DNA from: Alistipes sp.
GTDB lineage: Bacteria > Bacteroidota > Bacteroidia > Bacteroidales > Rikenellaceae
Length of the DNA: 64,000 nucleotides
Direction of reading: 5' to 3'
Assembly: GCA_017437045.1 (NCBI GenBank)
Contig: JAFSBY010000035.1
Coordinates: 1-64,000 of the forward strand
The first letter of the stretch is position 1. Every line of letters begins with the position of its first letter. A program made the translations under genes and the position numbers. Below the pieces are notes generated by a model that saw nothing but the letters and a program-made list of their open reading frames with translations, made no database searches and was not told where the DNA came from. Shown here piece by piece: positions 35,890 to 45,981 of the stretch.

Positions 35890-37920
35890 CTACTTACCGA
35901 GCAACTTCTTCACCTCGGCAGCCACCGTCACCCCATTGTAGCCGAACTTCTCGTCCAGCACCTTATAGGGAGCCGAATAGCCAAAGTGATCCATGCCGTG
36001 GATGTAGCCATGCTCACCCACCAGCCCCAGCAGATTCACCGGCAGGCCCGAAGTCAGACCGTAACGAACTACACCGGCGGGCAGGACGCTCTCCTGATAC
36101 GAACGGGGCTGATCGCGGAACAGACCCTCGCTCGGCACATTGACTACGCGCACCGAGATACCCTCCTCGGCCAGCTTCTCGGCACCCTCAACCAGGGTTG
36201 CCACCTCCGAACCGGTTGCTACCAACACAGCCTCGGGCGTAGCGGCATCTACCACCACATAACCGCCCTTAACGACCTGGGCAGCCTCCTCACGACGCTG
36301 TGCACCGAGCGTCGGCAGGGTCTTGATATTCTGACGCGAAAGCACCAACGCTACCGGACGCTCCTCCTCCAGAGCGAGTTTCCAAGCCGTCACCGTCTCA
36401 TCGCCATCGGCCGGACGCAGCACAACCATCGAACGCTCACCGTGGTGGTTCTTCAGGTGCTCCATCAGACGAATCTGAGCCTCGTGCTCGATCGGCTGGT
36501 GGGTAGGACCATCCTCACCGACGCGGAACGAGTCGTGGGTCCAGATGAAGATCACATGCAGGCGCATCAGAGCCGACAGACGCACGGCCGGCTTCATGTA
36601 GTCCGAGAAGACAAAGAAGGTACCGCAAGCCGGAATCACACCGCCGTGCAGCGCCATACCATTCATCACGCAAGCCATCGTCAGCTCCGAAACACCGGCC
36701 TGGAAGAACTTACCCGTGAAGTCGCCCTTCTGAAAGGCGGTCGTCTTCTTCAGGTAGCCATCCGTCTTATCCGAGTTCGAGAGGTCAGCCGAAGCGACCA
36801 CCAGGTTCTCCACCTTGTCAGCCAGCGCGCTCAATACCGTAGCCGAAGCGGCACGCGTAGCGACATCGGCCTTCATCTCGATGGCGTTATAGTCGATCTC
36901 GGGAAGCTCATTCTTCAGGAAGCGGTCGAGTTTAACCGAAAGGGCCTTGTTCTCCGAACGCCAAGCCTGCTCGGTAGCCTTCATCTGCTCTACCCAGCCC
37001 TTCAGCTCCTCCTTGCGAGCTGCAAAAGCAGCCTCGCTCTCGGTGAAGATCGTGAAGGGATTCTCGGCATCACCACCCAGGTTTTGGATCGTGGCAGCAA
37101 AATCTGCACCGGCAGCCGACAGCGGCTGACCATGGGTCGAAACCTTATCCTCGAACGACGAGCCATCGGCAGCCACAGCACCCTTACCCATCGTCGTGCG
37201 ACCGATGATGATCGTCGGACGCTCCGTCTCGGCATTGGCTGCTACCAACGCTGCGCGAATCGCATCTACATCGTGGCCATCGACCTTCAGCACGTTCCAG
37301 TTCCAAGCCTTATACTTCATCTCGACATCCTCCGTATCGACCTCATCTACCTTGGTCGAGAGCTGGATGTTGTTCGAGTCGTAGTACATGATGAAGTTTG
37401 CCAGACCCAGGTGACCGGCAATACGACCTACGCCCTGCGAGATCTCCTCCTCAACAGCACCATCCGAGATGTAGGCATAGGTCTTGTGAGCCATCCACTC
37501 GCCAAAACGAGCCACCATGAAACGCTCGGCAATCGCAGCACCCAACGCAATGGCGTGACCCTGACCCAGCGGGCCCGACGAGTTCTCCACACCACGCATC
37601 ACATCCACCTCGGGGTGACCGGGCGTTACGCTATCCCACTGACGCAGATTCTTCAAATCCTCCATCGTGTAGTTGCCGGCCAGCGCCAACGTCGCATAGA
37701 GCATCGGCGACATGTGACCCGGATCGAGGAAGAAACGATCGCGGTAGGGATAATCCATCTGTGCGGGATCATACTTCAAAAACTCGGTAAAGAGCACTGC
37801 CATAAAATCAGCACCACCCATCGAGCCGCCGGGGTGACCCGACTTGGCCTTTTCGACCATCGCCGCCGACAAGACACGGATGTTGTCGGCAACACGCTTT
37901 AATTCGGAATTAGTAGCCAT
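35890..37920 (-). CDS. tkt: Transketolase
   Basis: Thiamine-diphosphate enzyme of the non-oxidative pentose phosphate pathway. N-terminal KSGHPGGSMGGADFMAVLF, DPGHMSPMLYA, GPLGQGHAIALG and the ThDP-binding stretch from YISDGAVEEE through YYDSNNIQLS. The central pyrimidine domain contains THDSFRVGEDGPTHQPIEHE (catalytic His and Glu region). 676 residues, full length. It starts 58 bp after clpX with no clear own promoter, so it may be read with clpPX. Confidence 0.97.
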   Translation of the reverse strand: MATNSELKRVADNIRVLSAAMVEKAKSGHPGGSMGGADFMAVLFTEFLKYDPAQMDYPYRDRFFLDPGHMSPMLYATLALAGNYTMEDLKNLRQWDSVTPGHPEVDVMRGVENSSGPLGQGHAIALGAAIAERFMVARFGEWMAHKTYAYISDGAVEEEISQGVGRIAGHLGLANFIMYYDSNNIQLSTKVDEVDTEDVEMKYKAWNWNVLKVDGHDVDAIRAALVAANAETERPTIIIGRTTMGKGAVAADGSSFEDKVSTHGQPLSAAGADFAATIQNLGGDAENPFTIFTESEAAFAARKEELKGWVEQMKATEQAWRSENKALSVKLDRFLKNELPEIDYNAIEMKADVATRAASATVLSALADKVENLVVASADLSNSDKTDGYLKKTTAFQKGDFTGKFFQAGVSELTMACVMNGMALHGGVIPACGTFFVFSDYMKPAVRLSALMRLHVIFIWTHDSFRVGEDGPTHQPIEHEAQIRLMEHLKNHHGERSMVVLRPADGDETVTAWKLALEEERPVALVLSRQNIKTLPTLGAQRREEAAQVVKGGYVVVDAATPEAVLVATGSEVATLVEGAEKLAEEGISVRVVNVPSEGLFRDQPRSYQESVLPAGVVRYGLTSGLPVNLLGLVGEHGYIHGMDHFGYSAPYKVLDEKFGYNGVTVAAEVKKLLGK

Positions 37921-37978
37921 ACGTTACTGTTTAGTTTTAGTTTGTTATTTTTGTTATTTTTCGGTTTTTCGTCAGCAA

Positions 37979-39247
37979 TTATCCCACTTGGCGCAGCTGC
38001 ACGAGCGAGGCTCGCTCGAGTTTCTCGCGTGCATACTCGGCCGTCACCTCGAAGCGTTTCAGATCGCCCGACGGCAACTCAAACATCGCGTCGGTCATGA
38101 TCGCCTCGACAATCGAGCGCAAGCCACGCGCTCCGAGCTTAAACTCCACCGCCTTATCGACGATGTAGTCCAACACCTCGGCTTGGAAGGTGAGGGCCAC
38201 GCCATCCATCTCGAACAATCGCTCGTATTGCTTGACAATGGCATTCTTCGGCTCGGTCAGAATCGAACGCAGCGCCTCCTTCGAGAGGGGCTGCATGAAG
38301 GTCAGCACCGGCAGACGACCCACCAACTCGGGAATCAGTCCGAACGAACGCAGATCCTGCGGCAAGATATACTTCATCAGATTCGACCGATCGACCTGCT
38401 CACGCTTGGCCTGTCCGAAGCCCAACGCATGGGTATTGAGGCGTTGTGCGATCTTCTTCTCGATGCCGTCGAAGGCTCCGCCACAGATGAAGAGGATATT
38501 GCGCGTATTGACCTGAATAAACTTCTGGTCGGGGTGTTTTCGTCCCCCCTGCGGCGGTACATTGACCGTTGTACCCTCCAGAATCTTCAGCAGGGCCTGC
38601 TGCACACCCTCGCCCGAGACATCGCGCGTAATCGAGGGGTTATCACTCTTGCGGGCAATCTTGTCGATCTCGTCGATAAAGACGATGCCTCGCTCGGCCT
38701 GGGCCACATCGTAGTCGGCCACCTGCAACAGACGCGAGAGGATACTCTCGACATCCTCACCCACGTAGCCGGCCTCGGTGAGTACCGTGGCATCGACGAT
38801 CGTGAAGGGCACCTTCAACAATTTGGCAATCGTGCGCGCGATGAGCGTCTTACCCGTACCCGTCGGGCCGACCAGCACAATGTTCGACTTGTCGATCTCG
38901 ACCTCATCCTCCTTCGGCTTGGCCATCAAACGCTTATAATGGTTATAAACAGCCACCGACATAGCACGTTTGGCATCATCCTGCCCAATCACCCATTGAT
39001 CCAGGAACTGCTTGATCTGCACCGGCTTGAGCAGATCCTCCTCCCGAAAGGGCGCAGCCGACGAACGTTGTTTCTCGGAGAGTTGATTCTCGGTCAGGAT
39101 CTTATAGCCGTTCTCGATACATTTGTTGCAAATATTGGCTCCATCGAGACCCTGAAACAGAATCTCGACATCGGCCCGCTTGGCACCGCAGAACGAGCAA
39201 CTGTCACCTCCGCTATTGCGGCGATTATGATTTTTGGTTTGACTCAT
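37979..39247 (-). CDS. clpX: ATP-dependent Clp protease ATP-binding subunit ClpX
   Basis: AAA+ unfoldase that feeds ClpP. N-terminal zinc-binding domain with CSFCGA and CNKC (four Cys, about residues 17-45), Walker A GPTGTGKT, Walker [10 protein letters not shown], sensor and pore-loop region [11 protein letters not shown], and an IGF-type loop expected near residue 275 (GFGQAKRE). 422 residues. It lies 14 bp after clpP. Confidence 0.97.
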   Translation of the reverse strand: MSQTKNHNRRNSGGDSCSFCGAKRADVEILFQGLDGANICNKCIENGYKILTENQLSEKQRSSAAPFREEDLLKPVQIKQFLDQWVIGQDDAKRAMSVAVYNHYKRLMAKPKEDEVEIDKSNIVLVGPTGTGKTLIARTIAKLLKVPFTIVDATVLTEAGYVGEDVESILSRLLQVADYDVAQAERGIVFIDEIDKIARKSDNPSITRDVSGEGVQQALLKILEGTTVNVPPQGGRKHPDQKFIQVNTRNILFICGGAFDGIEKKIAQRLNTHALGFGQAKREQVDRSNLMKYILPQDLRSFGLIPELVGRLPVLTFMQPLSKEALRSILTEPKNAIVKQYERLFEMDGVALTFQAEVLDYIVDKAVEFKLGARGLRSIVEAIMTDAMFELPSGDLKRFEVTAEYAREKLERASLVQLRQVG

Positions 39248-39261
39248 GCTTGCTTACTTGG

Positions 39262-39933
39262 TTATTTCTCGCGACGGGTCAGCACCTCGTCAATGAGGCC
39301 ATACTCACGGGCCTCGGCTGCCGAGAGCCAATAGTCGCGGTCGGCATCGCGCTCGATCTTCTCGATCGAGACACCCGAATGAGCCGCCAGAATCTCATAC
39401 AACTCCTGCTTCGTACGCAGAATCTCACGCGCCGTGATCTCGATGTCCGAGGCCTGACCCTGCACACCGCCCAGCGGCTGGTGGATCATCACCCGCGAGT
39501 GAGGGAGCGCCGAACGCTTACCGGCAGCTCCGGCCGTCAGCAACACCGCACCCATCGAGGCGGCCAGACCCGTACAGATCGTTGCCACGTCGCACGAGAC
39601 GAGCTGCATCGTGTCATAGATACCCAATCCGGCCGACACCGATCCGCCGGGCGAATTGATGTAGATCTGAATATCCTTCTCGGGGTCTACCGACTCCAGG
39701 AAGAGCAGCTGTGCCTGGATGATGTTGGCCGCATCATCGTAGATGGGTGCTCCGAGAAAGATGATGCGATCCATCATCAAGCGCGAAAAGACATCCATCG
39801 TGGCGACATTGAGCTGACGCTCCTCGATGATCGTCGGCGAGACGTATCCGGCCTGTATCGACTGAAAGTTGTGCAGCTTCAGCGAGCTGATTCCGTGCAT
39901 ACCACGGGCATATTTCTCAAATTCCGATGCCAT
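39262..39933 (-). CDS. clpP: ATP-dependent Clp protease proteolytic subunit ClpP
   Basis: Self-compartmentalising serine protease. Catalytic Ser in [11 protein letters not shown], catalytic His in [10 protein letters not shown], and Asp in [12 protein letters not shown]. 223 residues is slightly long because of an N-terminal extension before IISLKLHNF-type sequence ([11 protein letters not shown]). It is first in a clpP-clpX(-tkt) unit with its own -7 element. Confidence 0.97.
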   Translation of the reverse strand: MASEFEKYARGMHGISSLKLHNFQSIQAGYVSPTIIEERQLNVATMDVFSRLMMDRIIFLGAPIYDDAANIIQAQLLFLESVDPEKDIQIYINSPGGSVSAGLGIYDTMQLVSCDVATICTGLAASMGAVLLTAGAAGKRSALPHSRVMIHQPLGGVQGQASDIEITAREILRTKQELYEILAAHSGVSIEKIERDADRDYWLSAAEAREYGLIDEVLTRREK

Positions 39934-39945
39934 TTGTTTATCGTG

Positions 39946-39991
39946 TAAAAAAAGGACTTTGCAAACATCACGCCTGCAAAGTCCAAAGATA
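39946..39991 (-). promoter_or_regulatory. clpP promoter followed by a terminator-like hairpin
   Basis: TATCTTTG on the minus strand (39984-39991) is followed by a perfect 10-bp stem GGACTTTGCA / TGCAAAGTCC (39954-39984, minus orientation) and T7. The hairpin ends tig transcription. It also lies between this promoter and clpP, so it may attenuate clpP. Confidence 0.6.
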
Positions 39992-40010
39992 CGATATTTT
40001 TTTTGAAAAA

Positions 40011-41336
40011 TTAAAGCGACTGGGCCAATTTTGCAAAATCTTCCGAAGAAATAGCCTTCTCGGTCACCTTAATCTTCGCCTTGACAGCCTCTACGACCTT
40101 CACCTCATACAGACGCTCGTAGATCTTCTGTGCCTGCTCCTTGTTCTCCAGGATCTGCTTGGCATAGCCCTCCAGCATATCCTCCGGAGCCGACGGCATA
40201 CCATACTGAGCAAACTGGGCAGCAGCCAGACCCTTGGCCTCGGCCGTAGCCTCCTCGGCCGACACAGTCAGCTTCTCGCCCTCGATGAGCTGCTTCTGGA
40301 TGTAATTCCAGGTAAACATCACTAGGAACTGATCGAAATCCTTCTCGATATCCTCCATCGAGAACTTACCCTCGTTGATCGTGTAGAGCCAACGCTTGAG
40401 GAATGCCTCCGGCATCTTCAGATCGGCCTTCTTGATCACATAGTCACGCAACTGGAGCGTGAAGAGGTAGTCGCTCTCGCGCTTCAGCTCACCGGCAATC
40501 TGCTCGTCGAGCATCTTGTCCAGCTCCTTCTCGTTGGTCACGTTACCTGCCGGGAAGGCCATCTTGAAGAACTCCTCGTTGAGCTCCGGCTCGGCAAACT
40601 TGCGGATCTTGGTGATCTCCATCTCAAACTCGGGGTTGATCGAAGCCAACTCCTCCTCCTTCACCTGGAGAATGGCAGCACGCTGCGAAGCGGTCTTATA
40701 CAGCTCGTTTACATTGACCTGCATCTTGTCGCCCACCTTCTTACCCAAGAAGGGCTTGCGCTCCTCCTCCGAAAGCGAGATCAGACCTACGTAGGCATCC
40801 TGCACCTGCATATCGCCATTGTCGAGCGTCACGGACAGTGCCTCGTCAGCCTCAACCACCTCTACGTCGGCCAGACGACCGAAGCGACGCAGGTAGTTCG
40901 AGCGATAGTCGGCATGCATCTGCTTGTCCACCTTGATCTTGTGGTAGGTCATCTTATCCTTCTCCGAGAAGTCCAGATTGAGGGCCGGAGCCTCACCGAT
41001 CTCGAACTTGAACTCAAACTCGGTGTTGTTCTCGAAATCAAAAGCACCCTGCTCCTCCGAGGGGATCACATCACCCAGGTAATCGATCTTGTTCTCCTGC
41101 AGATACTCGAATACGCTGTTCGAAGCCAGACGATACGACTGCTCGGCTACAACGCCCTTACCATACATCTTCTTGATGATGCCCATGGGCACCATACCGG
41201 GACGGAAGCCCGGAATATTGGCCTTGCGACGATACTCGCGCAACGACTTCTCCACCTCGGGAGCGTAGTCCTTCTCTACCACCTTCACGCTCAGGATCGA
41301 AACACCACCCTCGCGCTGATCACGTGTAATTTCCAT
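40011..41336 (-). CDS. tig: Trigger factor
   Basis: Ribosome-bound peptidyl-prolyl isomerase chaperone. The N-terminal ribosome-binding signature is [21 protein letters not shown] (within about 36-56; key GFRPGMVP). A PPIase-like middle domain and a long helical C-terminal chaperone domain follow. 441 residues. The PPIase region is divergent, as is usual in Bacteroidota. It has a separate -7 element TATCTTTG at 41452-41459 (minus). It lies next to clpPX, the usual quality-control neighbourhood. Confidence 0.95.
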   Translation of the reverse strand: MEITRDQREGGVSILSVKVVEKDYAPEVEKSLREYRRKANIPGFRPGMVPMGIIKKMYGKGVVAEQSYRLASNSVFEYLQENKIDYLGDVIPSEEQGAFDFENNTEFEFKFEIGEAPALNLDFSEKDKMTYHKIKVDKQMHADYRSNYLRRFGRLADVEVVEADEALSVTLDNGDMQVQDAYVGLISLSEEERKPFLGKKVGDKMQVNVNELYKTASQRAAILQVKEEELASINPEFEMEITKIRKFAEPELNEEFFKMAFPAGNVTNEKELDKMLDEQIAGELKRESDYLFTLQLRDYVIKKADLKMPEAFLKRWLYTINEGKFSMEDIEKDFDQFLVMFTWNYIQKQLIEGEKLTVSAEEATAEAKGLAAAQFAQYGMPSAPEDMLEGYAKQILENKEQAQKIYERLYEVKVVEAVKAKIKVTEKAISSEDFAKLAQSL

Positions 41337-41451
41337 TGTCTTTCGTTAGTTTTATGTTTATTATAACTTATTTGCCTCTGTCGCACCCTTTTTCGCTCCT
41401 CGGAGGCGACTTCACCTACGGTGAGCCGACAAAAAGGGCCAAATCGGGTGG

Positions 41452-41459
41452 CAAAGATA
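41452..41459 (-). promoter_or_regulatory. -7 element of tig
   Basis: TATCTTTG on the minus strand, giving a leader of about 110 nt. A GC-rich GGAGGCGAC...-type imperfect hairpin lies between (41398-41435). No -33 TTTG is seen. Confidence 0.4.
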
Positions 41460-41543
41460 CAAAAAATTCTCCGACTCTTTATAACATAAGTACTTATTTT
41501 TAGATTTATCTCCCAAAAGAGTGGCTATTTCACATCTGTTTTG

Positions 41544-41551
41544 TACCTTTG
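41544..41551 (+). promoter_or_regulatory. -7 element of the glutaminyl cyclase-metH operon
   Basis: TACCTTTG, 24 nt before the start codon of the first gene. No good -33 match. Confidence 0.5.
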
Positions 41552-41575
41552 TAAGTTAAAATTGATGATCTGTCC

Positions 41576-42379
41576 ATGAAAAGAATCATACCGACACGAG
41601 CCTTGCTCCTGCTGTTGCTCTTGCTGGCCGCTTGCGGAAATACCTCTTCACGACGGTCGATCGTCACCACGACGGTCGATGAGCCGACCCAATACACCTA
41701 TCGGGTCGTCAACAGCTATCCCCACGCCACCGATGCCTACACCCAGGGGCTACAATTCGTTGATGGTGCGTTGTGGGAGGGCACCGGCGAATTTGGCCAC
41801 TCCGAGATTCGCACCGTAGAGCTACACTCCGGCCAAGCAAAGACACTTATCAGATTACCCCAAAGCGAATTTGGCGAGGGTATCACGCTGCTGAACGGAA
41901 AGCTCTACCAGCTGACCTGGACCTCGAACGTCTGCCACGTTTACGATGCTGCTAATGGTCGGAAAATCCGCGACTTCCGCTATGCGGGCGAGGGATGGGG
42001 ACTCACCTCCGACGGCACGAAACTCTACATGTCGAACGGTTCGGCTACGCTCTACCGCCTCGACCCCGAGACCTTCCGTCGCGAGGCAGCCATCACCGTG
42101 ACGTTGCGCGGCGAACCGGTTCCCTACCTGAACGAGTTGGAGTGGATCGACGGGAAGATTTGGGCCAATGTCTATCTGACGGATCAGATCCTCATTATCG
42201 ACCCGCAGACGGGCAAAGCCGAAGGGGTGATCGACCTAAGCGAGCTGCTGCCCGCCTCCGAGCGGACGCCCTCGACCGATGTGCTGAACGGCATTGCCTA
42301 CGACGCCGCCACGAAGCGTATCTTTGTCACCGGAAAGCGGTGGCCGAAACTCTATGAAATCGAACTTATCAAGCCATGA
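41576..42379 (+). CDS. Glutaminyl-peptide cyclotransferase (glutamine cyclotransferase family), lipoprotein
   Basis: Converts N-terminal Gln of exported proteins to pyroglutamate. Lipobox LLAAC (Cys at about residue 20) follows a poly-Leu signal. The mature part is a five-bladed propeller of the plant-type QC family: YPHATDAYTQGLQF, LWEGTGEFGHSEI, YEGWGLTSDG-type segment GEGWGLTSDGTKLYMS, LNELEWIDGKIWAN, and C-terminal LNGIAYDAATKRIFVTGKRW (last match). Many Bacteroidota lipoproteins and surface proteins carry pyroglutamate. Its stop overlaps the metH start (ATGA). Confidence 0.92.
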   Translation: MKRIIPTRALLLLLLLLAACGNTSSRRSIVTTTVDEPTQYTYRVVNSYPHATDAYTQGLQFVDGALWEGTGEFGHSEIRTVELHSGQAKTLIRLPQSEFGEGITLLNGKLYQLTWTSNVCHVYDAANGRKIRDFRYAGEGWGLTSDGTKLYMSNGSATLYRLDPETFRREAAITVTLRGEPVPYLNELEWIDGKIWANVYLTDQILIIDPQTGKAEGVIDLSELLPASERTPSTDVLNGIAYDAATKRIFVTGKRWPKLYEIELIKP

Positions 42380-45300
42380 AAATAGACCTCTATAAAGCCC
42401 TCGAAGCGCGCATTCTGCTGCTCGATGGCGGTTTCGGAACCATGATGCAACAAAATGGGTTCACCGAGGCCGACTACCGTGCCACGCGTTTTGCCGACCA
42501 CTCCACCCCGCTCAAGGGGTGTGGCGATCTGCTCTCGCTCACACAGCCCGATGCTGTCGAGGCCATTCACGAAAAATATTTGGCTGCAGGCGCCGACATC
42601 ATCACCTGCAACTCCTTTAATGCCAACGCCATATCGCTGGCCGACTATGGCCTCTCTTCGTACGCGCGCGAGATCGCCCGTGCCGCGGCCTCGATTGCTC
42701 GCCGTGCAGCCGATCGCTACACGGAGCGCAATCCCCAAAAGCCGCGCTTTGTAGCCGGATCGGTCGGTCCGACGAATCGCACCGCCTCGCTCTCGGCCGA
42801 TGTTGCCAACCCCGCTTCGCGCGAGGTAACCTTCACCCAGCTGGCCGCTGCCTATCAAGAGCAGATCGAGGGGCTGATGGAGGGCGGTGCCGACATCATC
42901 CTGATCGAGACCGTCTTCGACACGCTCAATGCCAAAGCGGCGCTCTATGCTGTTGAGGAGGCGGGTTGTCGCCTGCCCGTGATGGTCTCGGGCACGTTGG
43001 CCGACAAGAGCGGTCGCACACTTTCGGGGCAGACCGTCGAGGCCTTCTGCACCTCGCTCACCCATGCGCCCCTGCTCTCGATCGGCCTGAATTGCGCCTT
43101 CGGAGCCCGCGACCTGCTGCCCTACCTGGAGCGGTTGGCCGCCGTTGCTCCCTGCCGCATCTCGGCCCACCCGAATGCCGGACTGCCGAATATCTCGGGC
43201 GGTTATGACGAGACCCCGCAGATGTTTGCCGAGGTGATCCGCGACTACCTGGAGCGTGGTCTGCTGAACATCGTGGGAGGCTGCTGTGGCACCACCCCGC
43301 AACACATCTTCGAGTTGCAAAAGATCGTGAGCCATTACACCCCGCGTCCGCTTCCCCAGCCGAGCCACACGACCCTGCTGAGCGGTCTGGAGCGGCTGGC
43401 AATCACCCCCGAGATGAACTTTATCAACGTCGGCGAACGCACGAACGTCGCCGGCTCGGCCAAATTTGCCCGTCTGATCCGCGAGAAGCAATACGAAGAG
43501 GCTCTCTCGGTGGCTCGTGCGCAGGTGGAAGCCGGAGCGCAGGTGATCGACGTCTGCATGGACGACGGAATGATCGACGGCGTGGAGGCGATGCGTACGT
43601 TCCTCAATCTGGTAGCCTCGGAGCCCGAGATTGCCCGCGTGCCGATTATGATCGACTCCTCTCGCTGGGAGGTCATTGAGGCCGGTTTGCAGGTGGTACA
43701 GGGGCGTGCCGTGGTCAATTCGATCTCACTCAAGGAGGGCGAGGCGCACCTCTTGGAGCAGGCCCGCAAGATCCGTCGCTATGGTGCAGCTGCCGTCGTG
43801 ATGCTCTTCGACGAGCAGGGACAAGCCGACACCTACGAACGCAAAGTCGAGGTTGCCCGGCGAGCCTACAAGCTCCTCACCGAAGATGGGTTCCCGCCCG
43901 AGGCGATCATCTTCGACCCCAATATCTTGGCCGTTGCCACCGGCATTGCCGAACACGACGGCTACGCCAAAGCCTTCATCGACGCCACACGCACGATCCG
44001 CGAGCAATGCCCCCATGTGAAGATCTCGGGCGGCGTCTCGAACCTCTCGTTTGCCTTCCGAGGCAACAACACGATGCGCGAGGCGATGCACTCGGCCTTC
44101 CTCTACCACGCCATTGCGGCCGGCATGGAGATGGGCATTGTCAATCCGGCACTGCTACGCATCTACGATGAGATTCCGACCGAGCTGCTCACGCGTGTGG
44201 AGGATGTGATCCTCTGTCGCCGAGCCGATGCCGCCGAGCGTCTCTCGGAGTATGCCCAGCAACTGAAGGCCGACACGGAGGCTACACCCCTTGCCGTTGC
44301 CACCGAACAATGGCGCGACCAACCCCTCGAGGAGCGTCTGCGCCACGCCATGCTCAAAGGCATCACCGACCACATCGAGGCCGATGCGCTGGAGGCATAC
44401 GAGCAGTTGCAAAGCCCGATTGCGGTGATCGACCGCCTGCTGATGCCCGCCATGGAGCAGGTCGGGCAACTCTTTGGCGAGGGAAAGATGTTCCTGCCAC
44501 AAGTGGTCAAGAGTGCGCGCGTGATGAAACGCGCCGTCTCGGTATTGACCCCCTACATCGAACAAGGTGCCGCCTCGGGTCATACGGCTGGCCGCATCCT
44601 GATAGCCACGGTCAAAGGCGATGTACACGATATCGGTAAAAACATCGTCTCGGTGGTCATGGCCTGCAACGGATTCGAGATCATCGACCTGGGCGTGATG
44701 GTTCCCTGCGAGCAGATCGTCGAGCAGGCTATCGCCCGACAGGTCGATGCCCTCTGTTTGAGTGGTCTGATCACCCCGTCACTCGACGAAATGGCAGCCG
44801 TTTGTCGTGCCATGGAGCAGCGCGGTCTGCAGATTCCGATCGTGGTCGGTGGAGCGACCACCTCGGCCCTGCACACGGCTGTCAAGATGGCACCGCTCTA
44901 TAGCGGCATCGTGGCCCACTCGGCCAATGCCAGCCAAAACAGCCAGATTCTGCAACGTCTGTTGGGTGCGGACGGCGACCGCTATGCGGCCGAGTTGCGT
45001 GCCGAGCAGGAGCAGTTGCGTCGCACACACGCTCAAGCCGAAGCGGCCCGCAACCTGCTCTCACTCGACGAGGCACGTCGAGGCGGCCGTCCGCAACAAC
45101 CGCATACGCCGACCCGACCGAACCATACGGGACGCCTTGTCTTCCCCGATTTCGATATTGCCGACGTAGAGCCGCTGATCAATTGGAACTTCTTCTTTGC
45201 GGCCTGGGGGCTGAAGGGTCACTACCCCGAACTGCTCGACCACCCCGAACGGGGCGAGGAGGCGCGCAAATTGAAGGCCGATGCCGATGCACTGCTGGCC

Positions 45301-45981
45301 GAAATCCGCGAGAAGAAGCTCCTCACGCTGCAAGGGGTCGTGGGCATCTTCCCCGCCCGAGCAGCAGGAGACGATCTGTGGATCACCGACCCGAAAGGCC
45401 GCGAAAAACGTCTGCCGATGTTGCGCAACCAGACGCGCGGTGAGGAGAATCGCTCGCTGGTCGATTTCATTGCCCCGAAGGGGGACTATGTAGGTTGCTT
45501 TGCCCTGACGGCCGGTGTCGGGTTGGATAAACTGACCGAACGTTTCCGTGCCGAGCAGGACGATTACCGCGCGTTGTTGGCCAAATTGCTGACCGACCGT
45601 CTGACCGAGGCCTTCATGGAGACTGTGCATAGTTTCGTGCGTCGCTCGATGTGGGGCTACGAACAGGGCGAGCCGCTCTCGCCGCAACAGATCCTGCATG
45701 AGGAGTATCGCGGACGTCGTTTTGCCTTTGGCTATCCGGCAACCCCCGACCACCTGCTCAAACGCACGATTTTCGACCTGCTGGCCGTCGAGATCACCAC
45801 CTCGATGCAGCTCACCGAGAACTACATGATCACCCCCGGAGAGGCCCTGTGCGGTCTGATTCTTTCGGATGGTGCATATTTCTCGATCGGAAAGATCGGC
45901 CCTGACCAACTCGCGGATTATGCTACCCGCAGCGGCCAGCCGATCGAACTGATTCAAAAGATGATACCGAACAACCTATGA
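42376..45981 (+). CDS. metH: Cobalamin-dependent methionine synthase
   Basis: Methylates homocysteine using methyltetrahydrofolate. The modules are in the usual order. First is the homocysteine domain (about 1-320, zinc Cys at GLNCAFG and GGCCGTTP). Next is the pterin domain (about 340-620, NFINVGERTN). Then come the B12 domains (about 650-890; DVHDIGKN with the cobalt-ligand His, SGLITPSLDEM, VVGGATTS) and the AdoMet activation domain (about 900-1201, MTPGEAL-type segment YMITPGEALCG). 1201 residues is full length. It is translationally coupled to metF downstream (4-bp overlap). Confidence 0.97.
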   Translation: MKIDLYKALEARILLLDGGFGTMMQQNGFTEADYRATRFADHSTPLKGCGDLLSLTQPDAVEAIHEKYLAAGADIITCNSFNANAISLADYGLSSYAREIARAAASIARRAADRYTERNPQKPRFVAGSVGPTNRTASLSADVANPASREVTFTQLAAAYQEQIEGLMEGGADIILIETVFDTLNAKAALYAVEEAGCRLPVMVSGTLADKSGRTLSGQTVEAFCTSLTHAPLLSIGLNCAFGARDLLPYLERLAAVAPCRISAHPNAGLPNISGGYDETPQMFAEVIRDYLERGLLNIVGGCCGTTPQHIFELQKIVSHYTPRPLPQPSHTTLLSGLERLAITPEMNFINVGERTNVAGSAKFARLIREKQYEEALSVARAQVEAGAQVIDVCMDDGMIDGVEAMRTFLNLVASEPEIARVPIMIDSSRWEVIEAGLQVVQGRAVVNSISLKEGEAHLLEQARKIRRYGAAAVVMLFDEQGQADTYERKVEVARRAYKLLTEDGFPPEAIIFDPNILAVATGIAEHDGYAKAFIDATRTIREQCPHVKISGGVSNLSFAFRGNNTMREAMHSAFLYHAIAAGMEMGIVNPALLRIYDEIPTELLTRVEDVILCRRADAAERLSEYAQQLKADTEATPLAVATEQWRDQPLEERLRHAMLKGITDHIEADALEAYEQLQSPIAVIDRLLMPAMEQVGQLFGEGKMFLPQVVKSARVMKRAVSVLTPYIEQGAASGHTAGRILIATVKGDVHDIGKNIVSVVMACNGFEIIDLGVMVPCEQIVEQAIARQVDALCLSGLITPSLDEMAAVCRAMEQRGLQIPIVVGGATTSALHTAVKMAPLYSGIVAHSANASQNSQILQRLLGADGDRYAAELRAEQEQLRRTHAQAEAARNLLSLDEARRGGRPQQPHTPTRPNHTGRLVFPDFDIADVEPLINWNFFFAAWGLKGHYPELLDHPERGEEARKLKADADALLAEIREKKLLTLQGVVGIFPARAAGDDLWITDPKGREKRLPMLRNQTRGEENRSLVDFIAPKGDYVGCFALTAGVGLDKLTERFRAEQDDYRALLAKLLTDRLTEAFMETVHSFVRRSMWGYEQGEPLSPQQILHEEYRGRRFAFGYPATPDHLLKRTIFDLLAVEITTSMQLTENYMITPGEALCGLILSDGAYFSIGKIGPDQLADYATRSGQPIELIQKMIPNNL

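Noticed and set aside
35818-37902. 694-codon plus-strand open frame opposite tkt
   Set aside because: Low-complexity His/Arg/Leu-rich translation with no family pattern, fully covered by tkt.
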